This document shows positions 16,863 to 25,888 of a stretch of 64,000 nt of DNA, one piece after another. The position numbers and the translations under genes were made by a program. Below the pieces are notes generated by a model. That model had not been told where the DNA came from and made no database searches. It saw only the letters and a program-made list of their open reading frames with translations. Location of the stretch: positions 1,674,001 to 1,738,000 of the forward strand of contig NZ_BAABHY010000001.1 in NCBI RefSeq assembly GCF_039542345.1, read 5' to 3'. This DNA is from Orbus sasakiae. GTDB lineage: Bacteria; Pseudomonadota; Gammaproteobacteria; Enterobacterales; Orbaceae. Positions within the stretch are counted from its first letter, which is position 1, and each line of letters starts with the position of its first letter.

Positions 16863-17507
16863 ATGAATATTGTTGAAATTTCGAATTACCGTTATACCAC
16901 CAAACATTATGACAAAAGTAAAAAAATCCCAGCACAGCAAATCGAGCAGCTATTAGCCGTGCTAAGAAATACCCCGTCATCTGTTAATTCACAACCTTGG
17001 CATTTTATCGTGATTGAAAGTGATGCAGCGAAACAAAAAATCGTGCCAGCCATCCCAGATTTTAATCTTCCTAGAGTGGTTGATTCATCTCACACTATCG
17101 TATTTTGTGCAAAAACCCCTTTAGATGAAACGCATTTACACAATGTTTTAGAACAAGAAGATAAAGATGGTCGCTACCCTTCAGCAGATCTTAAAGAAGG
17201 ACAAGACAAAGGCCGCCACTATTTTGTTAATCTGAACAGCACAACAGTTGAGTCACAAATTCAGTGGGAAAGTAAACAAATTTATATCGCATTAGGTCAA
17301 TTACTATTTGCTGCGGCAGCAATTGGCATTGACTCAACGGCCATTGAAGGCTATGACAGTGCAAAAATGGATGAAATTTTAGATCTCAAAGCAAAAGGTT
17401 TAAAAAGTGTGGTTGTTGCCACGATTGGTTATCGAGCAGCTAACGATAGCAATGCACAACGTCCAAAATCACGTCTACCTAATGAACAAATTTTTACGAT
17501 TTTATAG
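16863..17507 (+). CDS. nfsB: Oxygen-insensitive NAD(P)H nitroreductase, NfsB type
   Basis: A 214-residue FMN flavoprotein matching E. coli NfsB (217). SSVNSQPWHFIVIES is the FMN-binding segment; EDKDGRYPS and DKGRHYF follow as in NfsB, and the C terminus has PKSRLP. The family reduces nitroaromatics and quinones by two-electron steps. GGAG lies 7 bases before the ATG. It is monocistronic, with its own terminator. Confidence 0.94.
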   Translation: MNIVEISNYRYTTKHYDKSKKIPAQQIEQLLAVLRNTPSSVNSQPWHFIVIESDAAKQKIVPAIPDFNLPRVVDSSHTIVFCAKTPLDETHLHNVLEQEDKDGRYPSADLKEGQDKGRHYFVNLNSTTVESQIQWESKQIYIALGQLLFAAAAIGIDSTAIEGYDSAKMDEILDLKAKGLKSVVVATIGYRAANDSNAQRPKSRLPNEQIFTIL

Positions 17508-17524
17508 TGATTTTTATCAATACA

Positions 17525-17554
17525 GGATTCTAGGGATACCCCTAAAATCCTTTT
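17525..17554 (+). terminator. Terminator of nfsB
   Basis: GGATTCTAGGG pairs with CCCTAAAATCC across a 4-base loop and is followed by TTTT. The same hairpin could act weakly for the convergent aldolase operon. Confidence 0.75.
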
Positions 17555-17564
17555 GTTGAAGTGA

Positions 17565-18425
17565 TTAATAACGATTTACAGAACCAAATAAACGCATTCT
17601 TTCACTGATTTTATCTGCCACTGGTTTTAAACCCTGATTAATGACTTTACGTGGATCATTAATATCATGTTCGCCCTTTTCTGCAAAAAGACGTTCAACC
17701 TCAACACACCAAGTGTACATATTTTCAGTATTAACATTGATCTTAGCGGTACCAAAGCTGATTGCTTTAAGCATATCTTCATCACAAATCCCCGTTCCAC
17801 CGTGTAATACTAACGGAATATTGATAAGGTGAGAAATATGTTCCATCTCTTTAAAGCCTAATTTAGCTTTGTCCTTATACAATCCATGTGTTGAACCCAG
17901 TGCTGCAGCTAAACAATCAACCTGAGTTTGCTGTACCATTTGTAAACATTGTTGTGGATCAGCATAAATGACATGTGAATTAACAATACCATCCTCACTA
18001 CCTGCAATCGTACCAAGTTCCGCCTCTACTGAGACGCCACGTTTATGTGCATAATCCACCACACGTTGTGTAATAGCAAGATTCTCATCAAAGGGAAGAT
18101 GCGAACCATCAAACATGACTGAACTAAAGCCTGCTTTAATCGCATCAATACAAGATTCATAGCTTTGACCATGATCCAAGTGCAGCGCGATCGGTACATC
18201 AATATCAAGATAATCCATCGCATTTTTAACAATATCACTAATGGTTTTGAATCCTAACATATGCTTAATCGTACCGCCAGATACCCCTAAAATAGCAGGA
18301 GAACGATTTTGCTTGGCCGTTTTTAATACCGTTGCAACCCATTCAAGGTTATTGATATTAAATTGACCAACTGCATAGTGTTGTTGATAAGCACGATTAA
18401 GCATAGCATTCATTGAGACTAACAT
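17565..18425 (-). CDS. Class II ketose-bisphosphate aldolase (FbaA/GatY/KbaY family)
   Basis: A 286-residue zinc-dependent aldolase. The family sequence YAVGQFNINN opens the barrel; IALHLDHGQSYE carries the catalytic Asp and zinc-ligand His; SVEAELGTIAGSEDG and LVLHGGTGI are the other zinc and phosphate signatures. It most resembles the Bacillus-type fructose-bisphosphate aldolases. It is the last gene of the PTS operon, after a PfkB kinase, so it probably cleaves a ketose 1,6-bisphosphate made by import phosphorylation plus the kinase. AAGGAG lies 8 bases before the ATG. Confidence 0.88.
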   Translation of the reverse strand: MLVSMNAMLNRAYQQHYAVGQFNINNLEWVATVLKTAKQNRSPAILGVSGGTIKHMLGFKTISDIVKNAMDYLDIDVPIALHLDHGQSYESCIDAIKAGFSSVMFDGSHLPFDENLAITQRVVDYAHKRGVSVEAELGTIAGSEDGIVNSHVIYADPQQCLQMVQQTQVDCLAAALGSTHGLYKDKAKLGFKEMEHISHLINIPLVLHGGTGICDEDMLKAISFGTAKINVNTENMYTWCVEVERLFAEKGEHDINDPRKVINQGLKPVADKISERMRLFGSVNRY

Positions 18426-18483
18426 AATGGACTCCTTTAGACGCTTAAAATTAAGCAGTAATAAATTTAGATTTAATTAATAA

Positions 18484-19443
18484 CTATTTAAAATAGTCGG
18501 TTAAATTACGTTCAAAGCGATTTTCAGCTTTATTAATTTCAAATAAATTTGGCATAGCATCACGCACCCCTTTGCGTTCAATTGATATCGCCGCAACTAA
18601 GCTGGCAAATGAAATCGTATCGTCAATGCTCCAGCCATAACTCACACCATAAATAAATGCGCCATGAAAAATATCTCCAGCTCCTGTCGTATCAATTGAC
18701 TGGCAAATAAAAGCGGGAATAATTTTTACTTTATTGAGTTCAAGATAAGCACAGCCTTTTTCACCCAACGTAATAAAAACGTTCCCTTTGGTAATGGACT
18801 GAATTTGTTTTAACGTGCTTTCAATCTGTTTTTTACTAGTAAAGGTATCCAATCCAGCATATGACAAAGCAAAATTTTCACTGGCAACCAAGTAATCGGT
18901 GTACTTTGCCAAATCCAAATTACTTTCACGTAAACTCCCCGCATCCATCACGACTTTAGCGTGGGGTAATTGTTCAATAAGATACTCGCTCAGTTCGGGT
19001 TCATGGCCATCGATTAAAATGGCCAACTCACGTTCATTGTTTAGTAAATGTGAGACTAATTGATTAAGCTTAATTTTATCGGCATCGATTAATGGTGGTG
19101 GGAGATTAAGTTTACGCGTCACGATAGTACGTGAACCATTTTGGTTATTAACGAGTACCGATGCCAGTGGTGTAATCATTTGATCTGAGAAGATAATGTG
19201 TTGAGTATTGACGCCAACTTCGTCAAATTCACTAACGATTTTTTGTGCATAAATATCATTATTTAAATGGCCTATATAATAAATATTTTCACCCCACAAT
19301 CCCAATAGATAAGCTGCATTAGCACAAGGCCCTCCACCACTTTCTATAAAATCATAAGAAAATGCTTTGCTATTCTCTTTTGGATAAGTTGTAGTAAAGA
19401 AAAACTGATCGTAACAGGCAAAGCCAACAGAAAGTATTGTCAT
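18484..19443 (-). CDS. PfkB-family carbohydrate kinase
   Basis: A 319-residue ribokinase-fold kinase. ESGGGPCANAAYLLGLWG is the N-terminal PfkB substrate-binding motif, and DTTGAGDIFHGAFIYG is the C-terminal signature with the catalytic Asp and anion hole. It lies between the PTS IIC gene and the aldolase; GAGG is 7 bases before the ATG. In context it should add a second phosphate to the PTS-derived sugar phosphate before aldol cleavage. The sugar is unknown. Confidence 0.88.
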   Translation of the reverse strand: MTILSVGFACYDQFFFTTTYPKENSKAFSYDFIESGGGPCANAAYLLGLWGENIYYIGHLNNDIYAQKIVSEFDEVGVNTQHIIFSDQMITPLASVLVNNQNGSRTIVTRKLNLPPPLIDADKIKLNQLVSHLLNNERELAILIDGHEPELSEYLIEQLPHAKVVMDAGSLRESNLDLAKYTDYLVASENFALSYAGLDTFTSKKQIESTLKQIQSITKGNVFITLGEKGCAYLELNKVKIIPAFICQSIDTTGAGDIFHGAFIYGVSYGWSIDDTISFASLVAAISIERKGVRDAMPNLFEINKAENRFERNLTDYFK

Positions 19444-19523
19444 AATGATGCCTCTATCTTTAATTTAGTTACAAAAACCCTATCTACCAATTTTCATTAG
19501 TAATAAAACGTTATGGATTAGGA

Positions 19524-19549
19524 GATTGAGCTTATTTTTAAGCTCAATC
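19524..19549 (-). other. Intra-operon hairpin between IIC and kinase genes
   Basis: GATTGAGCTT and AAGCTCAATC form a perfect 10-bp stem around a 6-base loop, 8 bases past the IIC stop. There is no T run, so partial termination or protection of the upstream PTS mRNA is more likely than full termination. Confidence 0.55.
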
Positions 19550-19556
19550 GAAGATG

Positions 19557-20942
19557 CTATTTAGATGATTTATTTAATTCATCTAACGTTTTGGTATCAC
19601 CCACCACTTTGACTGACTTAAAGCAAAATGGTAGCAATAGCGTAATCAGTAATACGACACAAATAGCATAAATAGCGATTTGACCAAATTGTGTAAACAA
19701 GTTACCAATTACGATTCCCCATACGGCAAAGTCAAAATCAGCAAACGTTGAGTTTTGGAATCCTAATTCACCTAAAGCAGGCAATAATAGAGCAGGTAGA
19801 AATGCTAATAAGATCCCGCCAATAAATGAAGCAATAATACAGCCGCGTTTACCACCCAATTTGTCAGCAAACACACCAGATGTACCACCACAGAAGAAAT
19901 GAGGAACCATCCCTGGAATAATCAAGGCCATTCCAACACCACCAAGTATAAACATCCCAACTAAACCACCAATGAATGAACAAATAAAACCGACCACGAC
20001 TGCCGTTGGGCTAAACGTAAAAAATACAGCACAATCAACAGCTGGAATTGAATCTGGAATAATTTTTTGACTAATCCCTTGGAAAGCGGGCACCAAATCA
20101 CCTAAAATAAGACGAACACCGTTGTAAACAATAGCCACACCAACGGCAAACTGTAGACCGCATAAAATCGAGAAGATTAGCGGGTTAAGTTCGGTAATCG
20201 TTTTCATGTATTGGGTACCAGCCACTAAACTACAAATTAAGTAAATAATGACCATGATAATCCCTGTTGTTACAGTCGTATCACGTAAAAAACCCCATTT
20301 TTCTGAAATTTCTGTATCCGCAAATGAGTCTGCTTTATTACCCACTCGCTTAGCGATAAAAGCCGACAAATAATAGCCTAAGGAACCAAAATGCCCCATT
20401 GCGATGCCACCATCATCAGTCACTTGTTTGGTATAGCGTTGACCAATTGCAGGGGAAATAGCGGACCATGAACCTAATAAAAAGCCGCCAATCGCAATTA
20501 ACCACCAGCCAGAAAAATGCGCTGCTTGTAAAACCGCAGAAAATAAGCAAGCTAAGAAAAATGAGTGATGTCCAGTTAAAAAGATGTATTTATATTTAGT
20601 AAAGCGAGCAATAATGAGATTAATAATAAAACCTAGTAACAAAATACTCATTGTCTCTACACCTAGCATTTGCTGAGCAACAGAAACAATCGCTTCATTA
20701 TTTGGAATCACACCTCGAATATTAAATCCTGCTTCAATGATATCACCGAGTGGATTTAAATTACTCACAATGACACCTGCCCCTGCACTTAACATCAAAT
20801 AACCTAAAATAGGTTTTAATGTCCCAGTTAATAATTTGTTAAATGGTGAGCGTAGTGCGACTAATCCAACAAATGCGATGATACCCATCAAGAATGCTGG
20901 CTGACTAAAAATATCGGTTAAGAATGAAAGTAAAGCTTGCAT
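19557..20942 (-). CDS. PTS transporter subunit IIC, UlaA (ascorbate) superfamily
   Basis: An integral membrane protein of about 461 residues with some 11 helices, the same size as E. coli UlaA (465). It shares UlaA-like features: FLTGHHSFFLACLFSAVL, GMVPHFFCGGTSGVFADKLGG and the long helical C-terminal half. The ATG at 20942 is chosen because GAGG lies 6 bases upstream; the ATG four codons earlier has no ribosome-binding site. With IIB and IIA upstream it forms a complete sugar PTS. Ascorbate itself is doubtful, since none of the ulaD/E/F enzymes is here and a kinase and aldolase follow instead. Confidence 0.87.
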   Translation of the reverse strand: MQALLSFLTDIFSQPAFLMGIIAFVGLVALRSPFNKLLTGTLKPILGYLMLSAGAGVIVSNLNPLGDIIEAGFNIRGVIPNNEAIVSVAQQMLGVETMSILLLGFIINLIIARFTKYKYIFLTGHHSFFLACLFSAVLQAAHFSGWWLIAIGGFLLGSWSAISPAIGQRYTKQVTDDGGIAMGHFGSLGYYLSAFIAKRVGNKADSFADTEISEKWGFLRDTTVTTGIIMVIIYLICSLVAGTQYMKTITELNPLIFSILCGLQFAVGVAIVYNGVRLILGDLVPAFQGISQKIIPDSIPAVDCAVFFTFSPTAVVVGFICSFIGGLVGMFILGGVGMALIIPGMVPHFFCGGTSGVFADKLGGKRGCIIASFIGGILLAFLPALLLPALGELGFQNSTFADFDFAVWGIVIGNLFTQFGQIAIYAICVVLLITLLLPFCFKSVKVVGDTKTLDELNKSSK

Positions 20943-20966
20943 AGTAAACCTCATAAGATAATAGGA

Positions 20967-21251
20967 TTATTGATTGGCGGCTAGTTGTTGTAATCTTTCG
21001 GTAATATCTTCGGCAATCTGTTTCTTATTAACATAACTGCGAATAACAACCACTTTTGATTGATCAGGAAATTGCCTTGCTAAATCTTTAATCGTGACAT
21101 AGAGATCAGCCCTTTCACCTACGGCATTTGCAAAATCAATCGATGCGACATCAGCCTTAATACCTAATTCATTACATAGATTTTTAACATGATTCGCTGC
21201 CATTAATGAGCTACCGATACCATTACCACACACTGCACGAATTCTTAACAT
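20967..21251 (-). CDS. PTS subunit IIB, UlaB-like
   Basis: A 94-residue cytoplasmic phosphocarrier of the lactose/ascorbate IIB fold. The phosphorylated residue should be Cys8 in RAVCGNGIGSSL, the P-loop of the family. It takes phosphate from the IIA protein encoded 12 bases upstream and passes it to the sugar at IIC. An AGAGG lies 7 bases before the ATG. Confidence 0.9.
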   Translation of the reverse strand: MLRIRAVCGNGIGSSLMAANHVKNLCNELGIKADVASIDFANAVGERADLYVTIKDLARQFPDQSKVVVIRSYVNKKQIAEDITERLQQLAANQ

Positions 21252-21263
21252 AGCAAACCTCTC

Positions 21264-21716
21264 TTATTTCTCTTCAGTTATAAGTGGATGAATAAAATCA
21301 AATAAATATTTTTGTGTTGTTGCCTGCATCGCGACTTTTACGATGCCCTGTTCGATTAAATTTGCAATAAGTTGGATCATTGTTAGATGACTAGAAGACT
21401 GTTGACTGGCGATACTAATCACAACATGTACCGGATCAAATTCGGGATGCCCAAAGCTAACAGGTTGTGCAAGTGTCATTATTGAAAATCCGTTAGCTAA
21501 AACACCGCGATCAGGTCTGGCATGCGGCATAGCAATACCATGATCAAGCACGATATAGGCACCATATTCGTGGTAGACTTGTTTCATCGCAGTAATATAA
21601 TCCGCTGAGCAGAGCTTTGCATCAAACAAAAGTTGTCCTGATTTTTCAATCACCTGCTCAGGTGTTTGACATACAACATTGAGTGCAATTAGCGATGAAT
21701 TGAAAATGATACTCAT
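21264..21716 (-). CDS. PTS subunit IIA, mannitol/fructose type (UlaC-like)
   Basis: A 150-residue EIIA domain with the phosphorylation site His65 in GIAMPHARPDRG. It receives phosphate from HPr. The ATG at 21716 (GAGAG about 7 bases upstream) is preferred over one 8 codons earlier that lacks a ribosome-binding site. First gene of the IIA-IIB-IIC-kinase-aldolase operon, directly behind the CRP site at 21779. Confidence 0.88.
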   Translation of the reverse strand: MSIIFNSSLIALNVVCQTPEQVIEKSGQLLFDAKLCSADYITAMKQVYHEYGAYIVLDHGIAMPHARPDRGVLANGFSIMTLAQPVSFGHPEFDPVHVVISIASQQSSSHLTMIQLIANLIEQGIVKVAMQATTQKYLFDFIHPLITEEK

Positions 21717-21778
21717 ACATAATCTCTCACTAGGGGTCATTAAGTGAGAATATTATGCAGAGCGTGTGAGTGAGAGTT

Positions 21779-21794
21779 TGTGATGGCCATCACA
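21779..21794. promoter_or_regulatory. Perfect CRP-cAMP site upstream of the PTS operon
   Basis: TGTGATGGCCATCACA matches both CRP half-sites (TGTGA and TCACA) exactly with 6-base spacing and is itself a full palindrome. It is 63 bases before the IIA start, so catabolite activation of the PTS operon is likely. Confidence 0.85.
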
Positions 21795-21948
21795 CCATAA
21801 AAAATAGAATGTGATTGAGTTCAAACTATTAGTAGTTACAATAAAATCAATAAAAACTCAATTATATGATTTTATTTAACTTTATAAAATTTATCTAATC
21901 AGTAATAGCCAGTTTGACAGTAAAAATTGTATGTAATTGGCTATTTTT

Positions 21949-21964
21949 TGTGATAACTATCACG
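21949..21964. promoter_or_regulatory. Second CRP-like site
   Basis: TGTGATAACTATCACG matches 9 of the 10 defining CRP half-site bases. It lies about 170 bp upstream of the first site in the same intergenic region, which contains only the IIA operon start. Confidence 0.6.
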
Positions 21965-22048
21965 GAAATTTGCTATTTCTGCTAAATAAATAAACAAAAT
22001 GATTAAACTTTAATCGCTAGAAAAAATGCAATTATCATGCAACGTGAA

Positions 22049-23743
22049 TCAATCCTCTCGTCTTATCAGCAATGCATCACTCCAATTCACTTTATTGGGA
22101 TCTTTTTTACGTGGTGTCGTTACCGGCTGTGGATGATAATTCGGATTCAGTTTTGGTTTTGCTTTAACGGGTCTATCTAAAAATGACAACAATTTTTTAG
22201 TATAAGCTTGCTCGGGATCATTAAACACTTTATCCCGACTACCTTGCTCTACAATTTTACCTTCTTGCATAACAATGACTTGGTGACAAAATGTATAAAC
22301 AACGGATAAGTCATGGCTAATAAATAAATAACTTAATTGATGTGACTGTTGTAACGATTTCAATAAATGAATAATTTGCAATTGTACTGTACGATCGAGG
22401 GAAGAAGTCGGTTCATCTAAAACCAATAATTCGGGTTCCAAAATTAACGCTCTTGCAATCGCGATACGTTGTCTTTGACCACCAGAGAACGCCATAGGAT
22501 AGCGATGTCGGCTATTTGGATCCAGACCCACTTCTTGCATAATATCAATCACTTTCTGTTCTCGTTGTGCCACAGTCATTTTTTTATGCGTCAATAACCC
22601 TTCGCTAATAATTTGTTCTACATTAAATCGAGGATTAAGTGATGAAAAAGGATCTTGAAAAACAACCTGTATTCTGCTACGGAATGGTAAAAGTTTTCGC
22701 TGACTTAAATCTGAGAGCTGTTTACTATCAAATACAATTTCACCCGTCGATTTGATAAGACGTAAAATAGCTAAAGCGGTTGTGCTTTTACCAGAACCTG
22801 ACTCCCCCACCAATCCAACACATTCACCTTGATGTATAGCAAAACCAACATTATCAATTAACATCCTTTTTTGCTTTTTAAATAGGCCTTTACCTGTTTT
22901 AACTGTGACATTTAAATGATTAACATTCAGTAAAATTCCAGGTTCTTTAGGGAGAGCAACAGGATCGCCTTGTGGCTGTGAATTCAACAATAATTGAGTG
23001 TATTCATGTTGCGGTCTTAAAAAAATGCGTTGTCGATTATTGAATTCTACAATTTGACCTTTATTCATTACAGCCACTTTATCGGCGACTTGTTTCACAA
23101 TGGATAAGTTATGGGTAATAAATAACATACTCATATTGAGTTCTTGTTTCAGTTCTTTAAGCAACTGAATAATTTGAGCTTGAACCGATACATCTAATGC
23201 CGTTGTTGGTTCATCTGCAATCAGTAATTTAGGGTGCGTCAAAATGGCCATTGCAATCATCACGCGTTGTCTTTCACCACCAGACAGCTGATGTGGATAG
23301 TTATTTAAACGCTGCTTGGCATTTTTAATGCCAACGCGGTCAAGATATTCAATAATCTCAGTTCGTGCTTGGTTTGTACGCATACCACGATGAATAGATA
23401 AAACTTCATTCAACTGTTTTTCGATGGTATGTAAAGGGTTCAGCGATAACATCGGCTCTTGGAAAATCATACTTATTTGATTACCGCGAACTTGTCTTAT
23501 CGATTTTTCATCAACGTTTAGTAAATTTTTATTTTCAAACCAAATTTCACCTGAGGGATAATTTACCAGATGTTCATCAAGCAAACGTAAAATGGACAAT
23601 GCGGTAACCGATTTACCACTCCCAGACTCGCCGACTAGGGCAACGGTTTCTGATGCATGAATATCGAGATCGATTTGTTTAACAACAGGATTATGCTCAA
23701 ACGCAATACTCAGATCACGAATCGACAATAAAGGTTGATTCAT
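22049..23743 (-). CDS. yejF: Oligopeptide/microcin C ABC transporter, fused dual ATPase
   Basis: A 564-residue protein with two complete ABC ATPase domains, as in E. coli YejF (529). The first has GESGSGKSVTALSILRLL, LSGGERQRVMIAMAI and LLIADEPTTALD; the second has GESGSGKSTTALAILRL, FSGGQRQRIAIARAL and LLVLDEPTSSLD. The two domains drive the YejB/YejE permease. The ATG overlaps the yejE stop by 4 bases (ATGA), and the GGAGG ribosome-binding site lies inside the yejE end. The last 40 residues form a basic, proline-rich tail. Confidence 0.95.
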   Translation of the reverse strand: MNQPLLSIRDLSIAFEHNPVVKQIDLDIHASETVALVGESGSGKSVTALSILRLLDEHLVNYPSGEIWFENKNLLNVDEKSIRQVRGNQISMIFQEPMLSLNPLHTIEKQLNEVLSIHRGMRTNQARTEIIEYLDRVGIKNAKQRLNNYPHQLSGGERQRVMIAMAILTHPKLLIADEPTTALDVSVQAQIIQLLKELKQELNMSMLFITHNLSIVKQVADKVAVMNKGQIVEFNNRQRIFLRPQHEYTQLLLNSQPQGDPVALPKEPGILLNVNHLNVTVKTGKGLFKKQKRMLIDNVGFAIHQGECVGLVGESGSGKSTTALAILRLIKSTGEIVFDSKQLSDLSQRKLLPFRSRIQVVFQDPFSSLNPRFNVEQIISEGLLTHKKMTVAQREQKVIDIMQEVGLDPNSRHRYPMAFSGGQRQRIAIARALILEPELLVLDEPTSSLDRTVQLQIIHLLKSLQQSHQLSYLFISHDLSVVYTFCHQVIVMQEGKIVEQGSRDKVFNDPEQAYTKKLLSFLDRPVKAKPKLNPNYHPQPVTTPRKKDPNKVNWSDALLIRRED

Positions 23744-24798
23744 CGTAAACCTCCTTTATTTGGATCGAAGGCATCACGTACCGCTTCTCCAATAAAAATG
23801 AGTAATGATAACAATGTCGCGATGACTAAAAAGGCGCTGATCCCAAGCCATGGTGCCTGTAAATTATTTTTACCTTGTAATAGTAACCGACCTAATGATG
23901 GTGCATCTAGTGGTAAACCAAACCCTAAAAAGTCAAGTGATGTTAATGTTGAAATGGCGCCACATAAAATAAAAGGTAACAAGGTCAAGGTTGCCACCAT
24001 GGCATTAGGTAAAATATGTTTAAACATAATTTTACTGTCACTCACACCAAGGGCTCTTGCTGCACGGATATAATCAAAATTTCGTGTTCTTAAAAACTCA
24101 GCTCGAACGACGCCAACTAATGCCATCCAACCAAATAATACAGTAATGGCTAATAACCACCAAAAGCTTAAAGGCATAATACTGGATAATAAAATGATCA
24201 CAAAAAGTACCGGTAAACCACTCCAGATTTCAATAAAACGTTGTCCGACAAGATCAACCTTACCGCCATAGTAGCCTTGTATTGCACCAATAAAAATACC
24301 AATGACCGACGTGATCAATGTTAATAGTATGGCAAAAAATATCGAAATTCTAAAACCATATACAATATTAGCGAGTACATCGAAACCTGCATCAGTTGTT
24401 CCTAACCAATTTTGTGATGATGGTGCCGTCGGAAACGTTGTTTTGGTATTATAAACTAAGGTGTTATAACTATAACGAAATGGTGGCCAAATAATAAAAC
24501 CATCTTGCTTGATTTTACGGCTAATGGTTGGATCCAAATAATTGGCTGTGGTCGAAAATTCACCACCAAAATCGGTTTCGACATAATCTTTTACAATTGG
24601 GAAATAGAACTGATCCTGATATTTAATCATGATTGGTTTATTATTAATAAAAAATTCAGCAAATAAGCTCATAATAAAACAGATAATAAAAATCCATAAT
24701 GAAATATAACCACGTCGATTTTGTTTAAAACGTTTTATACGCATTTGGTTTATTGAAAGCGGTTTTGCCTGCCGATTTAAAGCGTGTTGAGTGACCAT
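23740..24798 (-). CDS. yejE: Oligopeptide/microcin C ABC transporter permease
   Basis: Inner-membrane permease of about 352 residues. NRRGYISLWIFIICF opens it as in E. coli YejE; the EAA loop (VRAEFLRTRNFDYIRAARALG then LPNAMVATLTLLP) and the C-terminal EAVRDAFDPNK are intact. The start at 24798 (GAGG 9 bases upstream) lies one base after the yejB stop; a longer frame from 24819 would overlap yejB and has no ribosome-binding site. Confidence 0.95.
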   Translation of the reverse strand: MVTQHALNRQAKPLSINQMRIKRFKQNRRGYISLWIFIICFIMSLFAEFFINNKPIMIKYQDQFYFPIVKDYVETDFGGEFSTTANYLDPTISRKIKQDGFIIWPPFRYSYNTLVYNTKTTFPTAPSSQNWLGTTDAGFDVLANIVYGFRISIFFAILLTLITSVIGIFIGAIQGYYGGKVDLVGQRFIEIWSGLPVLFVIILLSSIMPLSFWWLLAITVLFGWMALVGVVRAEFLRTRNFDYIRAARALGVSDSKIMFKHILPNAMVATLTLLPFILCGAISTLTSLDFLGFGLPLDAPSLGRLLLQGKNNLQAPWLGISAFLVIATLLSLLIFIGEAVRDAFDPNKGGLR

Positions 24799-24799
24799 A

Positions 24800-25873
24800 T
24801 TAGCGTGCCTCAAAATCAATACGAGGGTCGATTAACATATAAGTCAAATCCGTAATCAGTTTTGTGATTAGCCCAATTAAAGTAAAAATGTAAAGTGATC
24901 CAAAAATAACCGGATAATCGCGCTGGATGATAGCTTCATAACCGAGTAAACCAAGTCCATTTAACGAAAAAATAATTTCAATAAGTAAGGCTCCCGTGAA
25001 CAAGACTCCAATAAAGGCAGCAGGAAAACCCGAAACAATTAAAAGAGTCGCATTACGAAAAACATGACGATATAACACCTGTTTATTACTCAGTCCTTTT
25101 GCCTTGGCTGTCACCACATATTGTTTACGAATTTCATCTAAAAATGAATTTTTAGTTAACATAGTTAACGACGCAAAGCCACTAATCACCATTGCAATTG
25201 TTGGTAAACAAATATGCCAAAAATAATCTTTAATTTTTGACCATATATCAAGTTGATCAAAGTTTGCTGACACAAGCCCTCTTAATGGAAAAATATCCCA
25301 ATAACTTCCCCCTGCAAAAAGCACAATTAATAATACTGCCAATAAAAATGACGGAATAGCATAACCAATAATAATGATAATACTGGACCAAAAATCAAAT
25401 TTAGAGCCATCTTTTACTGCTTTACGTATGCCAAGCGGAATGGAAATAAAATAGATAAGTAATGTACTCCACAATCCCAATGAAATTGAAACCGGTAAAC
25501 TTTTAATGATTAAGCCAACAACCGATTCGCTTTTAAAAAAGCTGTTGCCGAAATCAAAACAGATAAAGTTTTTTACTGTCTCATAATAACGTTGCCATAT
25601 CGGTTTATCAAAACCATATTGCTTTTCAATCTCGGCAATAATTTGAGGGTCGAGCCCTCTGGCACCACGATATAACGGATTATGATCACTAACATTTTGG
25701 ATCTCACTGCCGGGTAATAAACCAGAACTGGATTGCGGCCCCATTTCCAACATTGTAATGGCTTGATCAACCGGCCCACCTGGAGCGATTTGTACAATAA
25801 AGAAATTAATCGTTAAAATAACCAATAATGTAGGAATAATCAGTAATAATCGACGAATAAGATAACTTAACAT
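24800..25873 (-). CDS. yejB: Oligopeptide/microcin C ABC transporter permease
   Basis: A 357-residue permease of the OppB/DppB type, matching E. coli YejB (364). MLSYLIRRLLLIIPTLLVI is the typical first helix, followed by the long periplasmic loop (QYGFDKPIWQRYYE) and an EAA-type loop (KNSFLDEIRKQYVVTAKAKGLS). It lies 15 bases behind yejA. Confidence 0.95.
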   Translation of the reverse strand: MLSYLIRRLLLIIPTLLVILTINFFIVQIAPGGPVDQAITMLEMGPQSSSGLLPGSEIQNVSDHNPLYRGARGLDPQIIAEIEKQYGFDKPIWQRYYETVKNFICFDFGNSFFKSESVVGLIIKSLPVSISLGLWSTLLIYFISIPLGIRKAVKDGSKFDFWSSIIIIIGYAIPSFLLAVLLIVLFAGGSYWDIFPLRGLVSANFDQLDIWSKIKDYFWHICLPTIAMVISGFASLTMLTKNSFLDEIRKQYVVTAKAKGLSNKQVLYRHVFRNATLLIVSGFPAAFIGVLFTGALLIEIIFSLNGLGLLGYEAIIQRDYPVIFGSLYIFTLIGLITKLITDLTYMLIDPRIDFEAR

Positions 25874-25888
25874 ATGTGATAATCCTTA

